A stretch of 17,524 nt of DNA from the NCBI GenBank assembly GCA_035628055.1, contig DASPKO010000040.1, positions 1 to 17,524 of the forward strand. The letters are read 5' to 3'. The stretch comes from DASPKO01 sp035628055 (lineage in GTDB: Bacteria; Planctomycetota; Phycisphaerae; Phycisphaerales; UBA1924). Position numbers and translations under genes: made by a program. Below are positions 1-6,718 of the stretch, piece by piece. The notes below the pieces were generated by a model. That model was given only the letters and a program-made list of their open reading frames with translations, ran no database searches and was not told where the DNA came from. Each line of letters begins with the position of its first letter. The first letter of the stretch is position 1.

Positions 1-480
1 GGCGTGGTGCTGCACGTGCCGGATGTTGTAGATGTGCAGCTCCAGGCGCGGGAACCGGAGCCACTCGAAACCCGACGGCCCCAGCAGCGTCTGCCAGGTT
101 TCGCCCCCGGGTCCGTCACCCAGCACGGCCTCCAGCTTGGCGCGGCAGAGGCCGACGTACGCGCGCAGCTCGTCCCTGCTGAACCGTCGGCTGGGGTGCT
201 CCGCCTCCAGCTCCTCCGCGCCCAGCGGGTGAAGGTCCGGGAGTGACCGGTCCGTCGCGCGAGCGGATTTCCGCTCCTCCAGCAGGCGCCCGAAGTCTTC
301 GTTGCTGGGGGAGAGATAGCAGTCGACGAAGCAGAGCGCGTGGTAGGCCACGTGCCAGAAGGGGTACCGGGCGATCGGGCTGTCCCAGTGCTCCGCCGGG
401 CACTTGATGAGGCAGTCCTCGAGCATCGCGAGGGCGGCCTCGAACTGACCCCGCAGGGCATGCTTGAGGTGTTCCACCAT
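1..480 (-). CDS. DinB-like (DinB_2 superfamily) protein, C-terminus cut by window edge
   Basis: The frame is open from an ATG at 480 down to position 1 (160 residues, no stop inside the window), so the 3' end is missing. The protein looks like a DinB/YfiT-type four-helix bundle. An early helix carries His47 in a WHVAYHALCFVDCYL-like stretch, and the end of the visible part has the HxxHH cluster (His155, His158, His159) typical of the metal-binding helix. Members of this family are often putative metal-dependent thiol-transferases or unknown; no substrate can be assigned here. The gene starts 10 bases after the thiG stop on the same strand, so it is probably the third gene of the thiS-thiG operon. 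A GGGGAG (complement of 494-499) overlaps the end of thiG but lies 13 bases from the ATG, which is long. The family call rests on helix pattern and His placement, not on a search. Confidence 0.72.
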   Translation of the reverse strand, partial: MVEHLKHALRGQFEAALAMLEDCLIKCPAEHWDSPIARYPFWHVAYHALCFVDCYLSPSNEDFGRLLEERKSARATDRSLPDLHPLGAEELEAEHPSRRFSRDELRAYVGLCRAKLEAVLGDGPGGETWQTLLGPSGFEWLRFPRLELHIYNIRHVQHHA

Positions 481-490
481 GGTGCCGATC

Positions 491-1378
491 TCACTCCCCG
501 GGGATGTACGAAATCACCCCTTCCCAGGGCGACGAGGCCGCCGCGTGGAGCTTGCGGGGGATGCGCCCCGCGAGATAGGACATCCGCCCGGCCAGGGCGG
601 CATGCCGCATGGCGCTCGCCATGAGGGCCGGGTCGTCGGCGTGGGCCACCGCGGTGTTGAGCAGGACGCCGTCAGAGCCCAGCTCCATCGCCTGGGCGAC
701 GTCGCTCGCGGCCCCCACGCCCGCGTCAACGATGACCGGGAAGGCGGCGTCGCCCTGCTTGAGCAGCTCCAGGCAGAGCACGATGTTGTTGGGGTTGAGA
801 ATCCCCTGTCCCGAGCCGATGGGCGAGCCCGCCGGCATCACGCTGGCGGCCCCGGCCTCCTTGAGCCGCAGGGCCGCGATGGGGTCGTCGCTCGTGTAGC
901 AGAGCACGTCGAATCCGTCGCGGACCAGCGCGCGGCAGGCTTCGAGCGTGCCCGCCGGGTCGGGCAGGAGGGTCCGGACGTCGCCGAGCACCTCGAGCTT
1001 GACCCAGCCCGCGCCCGGGTTGCCAAGCTGGGTCAGCAGCTCGCGGCCGAGGCGGGCGACGCGGACCGCGTCCGCGGCGGTGAAGCAGCCGGCGGTGTTG
1101 GGCAGCACGGTGTACCGGGAGAGGTCCAGGGCGTCGAGCAGGCTCTGCCCCTGCTCGTTATAGAGGCGCTCGCGGCGCACCGCGACCGTCACCACCTGCG
1201 CCCCCGAGGCCTCGAGCGCCTCGCGCATGATCGATGATGAGGGGTACTTGCCGGTGCCGAGAATCAGCCGGCTGGTGAACCTCCGGCCCGCGACGGCCAG
1301 CTCGCGCTCGGCTCCGCGGCCCGGGCCCGTGCCGGCACGGGCCGGCGCGCCCGCCGGCGCCCCGTTCCCGCCGGGCAT
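491..1378 (-). CDS. thiG: Thiazole synthase ThiG
   Basis: ThiG forms the thiazole phosphate moiety of thiamine from 1-deoxy-xylulose 5-phosphate, dehydroglycine and the thiocarboxylate of ThiS. The 295-residue product has the family landmarks: GTGKY (41-45), LPNTAG (92-97), WVKLEV with the presumed Schiff-base Lys127, MPAGSPIGSGQG (181-192), VDAGVG (218-223) and NTAVAHADDP (241-250). It is about 35 residues longer than usual ThiG. The excess is an N-terminal Gly/Ala/Pro/Arg-rich extension (about 1-27) ahead of the first barrel strand. No other ATG or GTG lies between this start and the conserved core. The start abuts the thiS stop (TAA then ATG) and has GGAGG four bases upstream, so I trust it. 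The DinB-like gene follows 10 bases after the stop. Confidence 0.96.
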   Translation of the reverse strand: MPGGNGAPAGAPARAGTGPGRGAERELAVAGRRFTSRLILGTGKYPSSSIMREALEASGAQVVTVAVRRERLYNEQGQSLLDALDLSRYTVLPNTAGCFTAADAVRVARLGRELLTQLGNPGAGWVKLEVLGDVRTLLPDPAGTLEACRALVRDGFDVLCYTSDDPIAALRLKEAGAASVMPAGSPIGSGQGILNPNNIVLCLELLKQGDAAFPVIVDAGVGAASDVAQAMELGSDGVLLNTAVAHADDPALMASAMRHAALAGRMSYLAGRIPRKLHAAASSPWEGVISYIPGE

Positions 1379-1579
1379 TTATCCTCCCCCCACGAGCGTG
1401 ACCAGCTCGACGCGGTCGCCGGGGCGGAGCTGGCACGAGTCGTGTCGCTGCCGGGTCACCAGCTCGCGGTTGACTTCGACGGCGCAGGGCGTCTGGACCA
1501 GCCCCAGCTCGCGCAGCAGGTCGCTCACGCGGGCGCCGTCGGGCAGGTCCCGGCTGGTCCCATTGACGATGACGGTCAT
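1379..1579 (-). CDS. thiS: Sulfur carrier protein ThiS
   Basis: This is a 66-residue ubiquitin-like (beta-grasp) sulfur carrier. It begins MTVIVNG and ends LVGGG, so it carries the C-terminal Gly-Gly that is adenylylated by ThiF and converted to a thiocarboxylate for ThiG. The length and the pattern VNG...VSDLLRELGL...VEVNRELV...GDRVELVTLVGG are typical of the family. It is the first gene of a minus-strand operon and abuts thiG with no spacer. No clear Shine-Dalgarno precedes its ATG. A TAATAT element ends only about six bases upstream of the ATG, which may mean a very short or absent leader. I see no TPP riboswitch elements between 1580 and 1740. Confidence 0.95.
   Translation of the reverse strand: MTVIVNGTSRDLPDGARVSDLLRELGLVQTPCAVEVNRELVTRQRHDSCQLRPGDRVELVTLVGGG
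1383..1387 (-). promoter_or_regulatory. thiG ribosome binding site embedded in the thiS di-glycine codons
   Basis: The last thiS codons read GTG GGG GGA GGA TAA, followed directly by the thiG ATG. The GGAGG formed by the final two glycine codons sits four bases before the ATG. The codons for the functional C-terminal glycines therefore double as the Shine-Dalgarno of thiG, which should couple translation of the two genes. The overlap is read directly; the coupling is inferred. Confidence 0.7.
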
Positions 1580-1585
1580 GATCTG

Positions 1586-1613
1586 ATATTAGGGCCGGGG
1601 ACGGGTCGGCCAA
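1586..1613 (-). promoter_or_regulatory. Candidate sigma70-type promoter of thiS
   Basis: On the minus strand, TTGGCC (complement of 1608-1613) and TAATAT (complement of 1586-1591) are separated by 16 bases. TAATAT is a good -10 box in an otherwise GC-rich stretch. Transcription would start within a few bases of the thiS ATG at 1579, implying a leaderless or near-leaderless mRNA. The -35 match is only moderate. Confidence 0.3.
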
Positions 1614-1740
1614 CTCCGCGCCGGCGCCGCGGAGCCCGGCGCCGAGCCGGGCGGCCCGGGTCCGGCGTCTCGGAAACCCATAACGAGGCTCGGTTGTAGG
1701 ATCGTGTGGGCCCTTTTAATCGGTCCGGCAGGAGCACCGC

Positions 1741-2898
1741 GTGCGGGTTGATCGTGGAATTCTCCGGGCCGCGCTCGTGCGCGTGATCCTGATCGCGAGC
1801 CTGGTGGTTCCGCTCGGGCTCCAGGGTTGCGAGGAGCGTCCCGCCTACAGCCAGCGCTCGCCCGATGACGTGGTCCGCTCCGCCGTGTCCATGGTGCGCG
1901 ACGGCCAGGCCAGCCAGCTCAGCCGCCTGGTTCTGGCTGACTCGGCGCCCATGCGCGCGGTTCTCGACCGTCTCGGCGTCTTCCTGGGCAACCTCCAGGT
2001 TCTCGCCCGCGCGCTGCAGGAGCGCTTTCCCAGCGAGGTCGCGGCCCTGCGGGAACGCGCCCGCCAGGCCGGCGCTTCCGAGCAGGGGGGGCTGCTGGCC
2101 TCGGTCTTCGCGGGCCGGGGCCGCGGGACGGGCATGAATACCGACCGGCGCGAGCAGCTCGAAGAGACTCTGACGCGCGTCTTCGCCGATCCGTACGGAT
2201 GGATCGAGGCGGGAGCGGACCGCCTCTCCACGGCCCGGCTGACGGATGACACCGCCGCCGTCACGCTCGATGACCGGCCCGTCCTTCCCCCGATGGGGCT
2301 GATGCTGCGCCAGCAGGGCGACGCCTGGTACGTCGCGGTCCCCTCGCACCTGCCACCCCTCTCGAACTTCTGGCCGGCGACCAAGGACGAGTGGTCGATC
2401 ATCGGCTCGCTGATCGCGGTGCTGGACCGGGCGGTGGTGGAGCTGACCGCGGACGTGCGCGCGGGCCGGGTCTCGGGCCTGGACCAGGTCGCCAGCGAGC
2501 TGGGGGACAAGGCCGTCCTCCCGGGAATGCTCGCGTTCGGGGCCTACGCGCGGGAGATGGACGTCCGCCAGCGCCGCGGGCGCCGGCTCGAAGAGTTCCG
2601 TACCCGCCAACGGAAGTGGATTGAGGTCCGCCGCGAGCGGGGCGGGGGGGCCGGGGCCGTGCCGGAGGGGCTGGTGAAGGCCATCGAGTCGGTGCGCGGG
2701 CCCGAGCTCGAGAAGATCGCCCGCAAGGGCGGGCGCCCGGGCTTCGCCCAGATGAGCGACGCCCAGTTCGAAGACACGCTCGAGCAGTGGCTCGCGGCGG
2801 CCGGGCTGAGGCTCGAGCTGAGCGGCGACCTGGCAGGGCCCGAGGTCTCCAGCGAGCTGGAGCGCTGGGCGGCCACGAAGCCGGAACCCAAGAAGTAG
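1741..2898 (+). CDS. Predicted lipoprotein of unknown function
   Basis: The product has 385 residues and I do not recognise its family. A GTG start is supported by AGGAG at 1730-1734 with a six-base spacer. The N-terminus is a lipoprotein signal: basic residues, a hydrophobic core (about 7-26) and a lipobox LQGC with Cys30 as the expected lipidated residue. Glu follows the Cys, so there is no Asp+2 inner-membrane retention signal. The body is charged and largely helical: an N-terminal helical region (about 40-135), a middle part with short beta-like segments ending in WYVAVPSHLPPLSNFW (about 200-215), and a highly charged Arg/Glu-rich stretch (about 265-305) that could be a coiled coil. It is divergent from thiS and ends 38 bases before the ThiD2-ThiE gene with no terminator between, so the two are probably co-transcribed. 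A link to thiamine is only positional. Confidence 0.85.
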   Translation: MRVDRGILRAALVRVILIASLVVPLGLQGCEERPAYSQRSPDDVVRSAVSMVRDGQASQLSRLVLADSAPMRAVLDRLGVFLGNLQVLARALQERFPSEVAALRERARQAGASEQGGLLASVFAGRGRGTGMNTDRREQLEETLTRVFADPYGWIEAGADRLSTARLTDDTAAVTLDDRPVLPPMGLMLRQQGDAWYVAVPSHLPPLSNFWPATKDEWSIIGSLIAVLDRAVVELTADVRAGRVSGLDQVASELGDKAVLPGMLAFGAYAREMDVRQRRGRRLEEFRTRQRKWIEVRRERGGGAGAVPEGLVKAIESVRGPELEKIARKGGRPGFAQMSDAQFEDTLEQWLAAAGLRLELSGDLAGPEVSSELERWAATKPEPKK

Positions 2899-2936
2899 CG
2901 CGGCCGGGACGGGGCCGGCGTTTACCATCCGGCGTG

Positions 2937-4070
2937 ATGGGCGATGTGCGGGCACGCCTGATCGATGCCAACCTCAACCGGGCGCGCGAGGGTCTGCGCG
3001 TCCTGGAGGACCTGGCGCGCTTCGGGCTGGCCGATGCCGGATTGAGCGCCACGCTCAAGCGGCTCCGTCACGGGCTGGGCGAGACGGCCGCCGCGGTCGG
3101 GCTCGACCGGGCGCACCTGCTGGCCTGGCGGGACACGCCCGGGGATGTCGGCACGGAGATCTCCGTGGCGTCGGAGGGCCACCGGGCCAGTCTGGCCGAG
3201 GTGGCCCTGGTGGCCGGGGCGCGCGTCACCGAGGCGCTGCGCGTGATCGAAGAGTGCGCCAAGGTGCGCGACCGGACCGACGCGGAGATTGGGCGTGGGG
3301 CGGCGTTCGAGGCGCTGCGCTACGACGTGTACGAGGCGCAGCGCCGCGTGGTGGCCGCCCTGGGCGGGGGGCGCGCGCGCCAGTGGCGTCTGTGCGTGCT
3401 GCTCACCGCGGAGCGGTGCCGGCTGCCGTGGGAGCGCGTGGCGGCCGAGGCGCTGCGCGGGGGCGCGGACTGTCTCCAGCTCCGGGAGAAGACCCTGCCC
3501 GGGGCCGAGCTGCTGGAGCGTGCGCGCCGGCTCGTGGCGCTGGCGCGCGGGTTCGACGGCGCGTCGCCTCCGGCGGTGATCGTCAACGACCGGCCCGACA
3601 TCGCGGTGCTCGCCCAGGCCGATGGGGTGCACGTCGGGCAGGCCGATCTGCCCGTGCGCGAGGTCCGGCGCCTGGCCGGCGCCTCGCTGCTGGTGGGCGT
3701 CTCGACCGCCGATCCCGGGCAGGCCGAGGCCGCGGTGGGGGCGGGAGCGGACTACTGCGGCGTTGGGCCCATGTTCATCTCCACCACCACGGACAAGCCG
3801 GTCACCCGCGGGCCGGAGTATCTCCGACAGTACCTGGCCGACCCGCGGACGCGCCGCGTTCCGCACCTGGCGATCGGCGGAGTGACGCCAGAGAACGTCG
3901 GCGTGCTGGCGGCCCTGGGGTGCCGGGGCGTGGCCGTCGGCGCCGCGGTCTGCCAGGCCGACGACCCCGCAGGGGTGTGCGCGCGTCTGGCCGCGGCGCT
4001 CGGTGAGGAGACGCCCGGTTCTGCCGAGCCAGCCGACCGACCCTCCGGGGGGGCGCGCGGTGCGGGTTGA
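2937..4070 (+). CDS. thiE: ThiD2-ThiE fusion: HMP-phosphate kinase domain plus thiamine phosphate synthase
   Basis: This is a 377-residue two-domain enzyme. Residues about 5-140 match the ThiD2-type domain (signature DANLNRAREGLRVLED at 10-25, and GARVTEALRVIEE at 94-106), described as a monofunctional hydroxymethylpyrimidine phosphate kinase unrelated to ThiD. Residues about 150-356 form a complete ThiE barrel: LQLREK (180-185), VNDRPDIA (216-223), DGVHVGQADLP (229-239), ADYCGVGPMF (271-280), the phosphate-binding STTTDKP loop (282-288) and AIGGVTPEN (312-320). ThiE joins HMP pyrophosphate to thiazole phosphate to give thiamine phosphate. The last 20 residues are a Pro/Gly/Arg-rich tail. The ATG at 2937 begins the conserved domain; a GTG lies one codon earlier at 2934. 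Neither has a good Shine-Dalgarno. The gene follows the lipoprotein gene by 38 bases, and its end overlaps the next gene by 11 bases. Confidence 0.95.
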   Translation: MGDVRARLIDANLNRAREGLRVLEDLARFGLADAGLSATLKRLRHGLGETAAAVGLDRAHLLAWRDTPGDVGTEISVASEGHRASLAEVALVAGARVTEALRVIEECAKVRDRTDAEIGRGAAFEALRYDVYEAQRRVVAALGGGRARQWRLCVLLTAERCRLPWERVAAEALRGGADCLQLREKTLPGAELLERARRLVALARGFDGASPPAVIVNDRPDIAVLAQADGVHVGQADLPVREVRRLAGASLLVGVSTADPGQAEAAVGAGADYCGVGPMFISTTTDKPVTRGPEYLRQYLADPRTRRVPHLAIGGVTPENVGVLAALGCRGVAVGAAVCQADDPAGVCARLAAALGEETPGSAEPADRPSGGARGAG

Positions 4071-4815
4071 CTGGTCGGCCGCGCACCGGCCCTACCCGCC
4101 GCCGGCCCGGCCCTGGGCGCTGCACATGGTCTGGCACGACCTGCTCTTCATGCACTGGCCGCTCGAGCCCCGGGCGGTGGAGGCGGCCCTGCCGCCAGGC
4201 ATCAAGCCGGACCTGTACGAGGGACGGGCGTGGGTCGGCGTCGTGCCCTTCTGGATGAGCGGGGTCCGGCACCGCCTCCACCCGCCCCTGCCCGGGCTCT
4301 CCCGGTTTCCGGAGCTGAACCTGCGCACGTACGTGGTGAGCCAGGGGCGGCCGGGCGTGTACTTCTTCAGCCTCGACGCGGCCAGCCGACTCACGGTGTG
4401 GGGAGCCCGGCGGTTCTTCCATCTCAACTACTTCCTGGCGCGGATGCGGGCCCGGCGCTCGACCGACGGCTGGGTCGAGTACCGCAGCGCGCGCCGCGAG
4501 GGCGCGGGCCCGGCGGCTCGGTTCGCGGGCCGGTATCGCGACGTGGGCGCGGAGTTCGTGGCCCGGCCCGGGTCGCTGGAGCACTTCCTGACCGAGCGGT
4601 ATTGCCTGTATGCCGCGGACGCGCGGGCCCTGTGGTGGCGGTGCGAGATCCACCACGGACCGTGGCGGCTGCGGCCCGCCGAGGCGGAGGTGGGCCAGAA
4701 CACGATGGCGGGCGCGAGCGGCATCCGCCTGCCCGCGACGCCGCCGCTGCTCCACTTCGCGGCCCGCCAGGACATGGTGGCGTGGTGGAAGCGGCCCGCC
4801 GGGGGGCCGGAGTAA
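4060..4815 (+). CDS. DUF2071 (YqjF-like, acetoacetate decarboxylase-like fold) protein
   Basis: The product has 251 residues with the DUF2071 landmarks: WHDLLFMHWPLEP near the N-terminus, LPPGIKPDLYEGRAWVGVVPF, a Gly-Val-Arg after the first strands, LNLRTYV, and VYFFSLDA. YqjF-like proteins have no settled biochemical function. I place the start at the GTG at 4060 because it puts the conserved WHDLLF motif about 25 residues in, as is usual, and because G-rich sequence precedes it. The frame is open further upstream to 4003, and an ATG at 4126 would remove part of the conserved region. The gene overlaps the thiE stop by 11 bases, suggesting translational coupling. The TAA stop lies inside the T-tract side of the opposing terminator at 4812-4853. 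Confidence 0.85.
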   Translation: MRVDWSAAHRPYPPPARPWALHMVWHDLLFMHWPLEPRAVEAALPPGIKPDLYEGRAWVGVVPFWMSGVRHRLHPPLPGLSRFPELNLRTYVVSQGRPGVYFFSLDAASRLTVWGARRFFHLNYFLARMRARRSTDGWVEYRSARREGAGPAARFAGRYRDVGAEFVARPGSLEHFLTERYCLYAADARALWWRCEIHHGPWRLRPAEAEVGQNTMAGASGIRLPATPPLLHFAARQDMVAWWKRPAGGPE

Positions 4816-4853
4816 AGAAAAAAGAGCCCGCGGGCGCAGGAGCGCCGGCGGGC
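4812..4853 (-). terminator. Intrinsic terminator of the downstream surface-protein gene
   Basis: A stem of 12 pairs with one mismatch (4826-4837 with 4842-4853) has the loop AGGA. On the minus strand it is followed by CTCTTTTTTCTTTACT (complement of 4810-4825). It lies 33 bases after the stop of the gene at 4887-6383. On the plus strand there is no T-tract, so it serves only the minus-strand gene although it touches the end of the DUF2071 gene. Confidence 0.9.
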
Positions 4854-4886
4854 CCTGAGGTCCGGATGAGAGGTGGGGCGCTGGCC

Positions 4887-6383
4887 TTAGTTGAGAACCA
4901 GCACGGTGTGGAGCGGGACGACGGTGCCCCCGGGCGTGCCCGCGGACATGAAGCCGCCGCCGAGGTCCCGGTCCCAGTGCTCGAAGGTGGCGACCATGGG
5001 CGTTCCGGCGGTGACGCGGATGGAGAAGAACTCCTCGGTCCCCGGGTGCCCGAGGATCTCGGTGAGCTGGTGCATGCTGTAGGTGCGGATCTCGACGGGG
5101 TGGAGCTCCTCCTCGATGGTCCGCACGGTGCCGTCGTTGAAGAAGAACTCGATGGTGATGGGCATCGCGAAGGCGGTGGGGTTGAAGACGTACAGGTCCT
5201 CGGTGATCGCCGCGCCCGCGCGCGTGTCGTCCATGTACCCCTCGCCGAAGTCCCAGCGCGTGGCCGCGCTGTCCGCGGCCTGCATGCCCACGGCGTCGCG
5301 GCCCTCGTACATCGCGGCGGTGACGGTGACGGGGGCGTTCGAGGTGTAGATGACCCCGAAGCGCCGGTCGAGGGGGAAGCCCAGCTCGCGGACCGAGAGC
5401 CCGCCGCGGGAGTTGGGCGCGACGGTGATGGTGCGCACCGGGTTGACCAGCGTCTGGCGGTCCTGGTTGCCGAAGGTGAAACGGACCGTGGCGGTCTGAT
5501 TGCTGGTGTTGAGGACCGTGAGATACGCGTTGGCGGGGAACGAGGTGGGCTGGCCGTTGACCATCTCGACATTGAAGGGGCTGTTGAAGTTCGTGCCGCC
5601 GGTGCCGTTGGTCGGATCGCCGTCGTTGTCGAACTCGATGCCCGGGATGACGCCCGCGGTCGCGCCGGAGCCGGCGGTGCCGACGGCCCCGAAGCCGCGC
5701 TGCGTGACGATCTCGTAGTGGGAGAGCGCGGCGACCACGGGGACGCCGGCGGTGAGCTTCATGCCGAAGACCCCGGTGGGGACGCCGAGCTCGTCGTTGA
5801 GATTGAACCCGCCGCGGCGCTGCCCCTCGACGCCGAAGGAGAGGTCGATGGTCTGGCCGTCGTCGGTGTAGACGGTGAGGGTGACGAGGGTGGCCTGGTC
5901 GTTGGGGTTGTAGAACAGGACGAAGTCGCGGGTCCAGTTGGGGTCCTTGAACCCCTCGCCCCAGTTCCACTGGGTGCTGGTGACGTCGGTGAAGGCCTCG
6001 CCGACGGCGGTGCCGAAGTCGTAATGGGCCAGGAGGGCGCCGACGGGGGCGGAGCTCTTGAGCACGAAGGCGTAGGGAGTGTCGGGGCGGACCTTGCGCT
6101 CGAGGGTGCCGCGGTTGACGGTCACGCCGCCGCGGGAGCCGGCGCCGATGGTCCCCGACTCGATCAGCGCGTCGCGCACGCCGGTCTCATACCGGGCATG
6201 GAGCTCGAAGCTGACGGCGCTCTCGTTGGGGTTGGAGATCGAGACGAACTCGTTGATCTGGTCGTGGCTGAACCCCTCGGGGTAGTAGTAGGTGAAGGGG
6301 AGCGGGTCGGCCCCGAGAAGGAGACGCCCTTCCAGATGCTCGAGCAACTCGCCGGGTGACCTCAGACGTGCAGACTGACGCAT
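4887..6383 (-). CDS. LEPR-XLL-like surface protein with four related beta-rich modules (paralog A)
   Basis: The product has 498 residues. The ATG at 6383 has AGGAGG five bases upstream. The N-terminus carries LEHLEGRLLLGAD (14-26), resembling the LEPR-XLL signature of exported planctomycete proteins; there is no classical signal peptide. The remainder is four copies of one module of about 85 residues, at about 45-135, 152-235, 285-370 and 395-480. The shared pattern is a first strand with an Asn-Pro/Thr turn (SISNPN, LFYNPN, TVLNTS, YVFNPT), then a strand with Asp-Gly, a Ser/Gln-Arg-Gly-Gly turn (SRGGVTV, QRRGGFNL, SRGGLSV; weak in the fourth), and a closing strand ending in Pro-Val-x-Ala...His/Met-Tyr/Trp (APVGALLAHYD, VPVVAALSHYE, APVTVTAAMYE, TPMVATFEHWD). 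A short Asp/Asn/Gly-rich linker (about 250-265) divides modules 2 and 3. Function is unknown; adhesion or a structural role is a guess. Its tandem neighbour is a close paralog. Confidence 0.9.
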   Translation of the reverse strand: MRQSARLRSPGELLEHLEGRLLLGADPLPFTYYYPEGFSHDQINEFVSISNPNESAVSFELHARYETGVRDALIESGTIGAGSRGGVTVNRGTLERKVRPDTPYAFVLKSSAPVGALLAHYDFGTAVGEAFTDVTSTQWNWGEGFKDPNWTRDFVLFYNPNDQATLVTLTVYTDDGQTIDLSFGVEGQRRGGFNLNDELGVPTGVFGMKLTAGVPVVAALSHYEIVTQRGFGAVGTAGSGATAGVIPGIEFDNDGDPTNGTGGTNFNSPFNVEMVNGQPTSFPANAYLTVLNTSNQTATVRFTFGNQDRQTLVNPVRTITVAPNSRGGLSVRELGFPLDRRFGVIYTSNAPVTVTAAMYEGRDAVGMQAADSAATRWDFGEGYMDDTRAGAAITEDLYVFNPTAFAMPITIEFFFNDGTVRTIEEELHPVEIRTYSMHQLTEILGHPGTEEFFSIRVTAGTPMVATFEHWDRDLGGGFMSAGTPGGTVVPLHTVLVLN

Positions 6384-6650
6384 TTCTGCCTCCTGCTATG
6401 GGTGGGCGGCCGGCCGGGAGCGCCGCGCGATTGGGCCGTGGCTTAGCGCTCCCGAACACCCCGGCCGGGGTAGCCGCCCCGGAAGGGGCGTCCGGCCAAG
6501 CATGTGCCATGTGGCGGGTGAAGCGGAACTAGGAAAGCGTCTAAATCGGGGTGGGCGGTTTCCCAAGGAGTGCCGAGACCGGGGTGGGCCGGGCCCTAGG
6601 CCGAGCAGGCAGGCGGGTGTGCCGCCGGGGGCCGCCCGCGGGCCCCGCGC
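6384..6650. other. Noncoding leader between the two surface-protein genes
   Basis: The gap between the two paralogs is 335 bases in total (6384-6718). Its upstream part on the minus strand is the terminator at 6651-6686; the rest should hold the promoter and leader of paralog A. It contains GC-rich hairpins near the gene, including a perfect palindrome at 6459-6470 and a 6-bp stem with a GGAA loop at 6475-6490. I could not find a convincing -35/-10 pair. No coding potential is evident. Confidence 0.5.
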
Positions 6651-6686
6651 AAGAAAAAGGGCGCCCGGCAACGTGGCCGGGCGCCC
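6651..6686 (-). terminator. Intrinsic terminator of surface-protein paralog B
   Basis: A perfect 11-bp stem (6659-6669 with 6676-6686) and a six-base loop are followed on the minus strand by TTTTTCTT (complement of 6651-6658). It lies 32 bases beyond the stop of the gene at 6719-8641, so the two tandem paralogs appear to be separate transcription units. Confidence 0.92.
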
Positions 6687-6718
6687 GGGCAGCAGCGAGT
6701 TTGCTGCAAAGGAGCGGG

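Noticed and set aside
1580..1740. TPP riboswitch expected before thiamine genes
   Set aside because: I looked for the THI-box core on both strands here and before the ThiD2-ThiE gene and found no matching elements.
2787..2936. Upstream extension of ThiD2-ThiE into the lipoprotein gene
   Set aside because: The extension overlaps the lipoprotein coding region in another frame and is Arg/Gly-rich; the conserved domain begins right after the ATG at 2937.
1576..2955. A 459-codon minus-strand open frame opposite the lipoprotein gene
   Set aside because: The plus-strand frame has a lipoprotein signal peptide and a good ribosome binding site; the minus frame has neither and would run into thiS.
4230..6359. 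A 709-codon plus-strand open frame across the DUF2071 gene and surface paralog A
   Set aside because: It crosses a terminator and two well-supported genes; the composition is that of a shadow frame.
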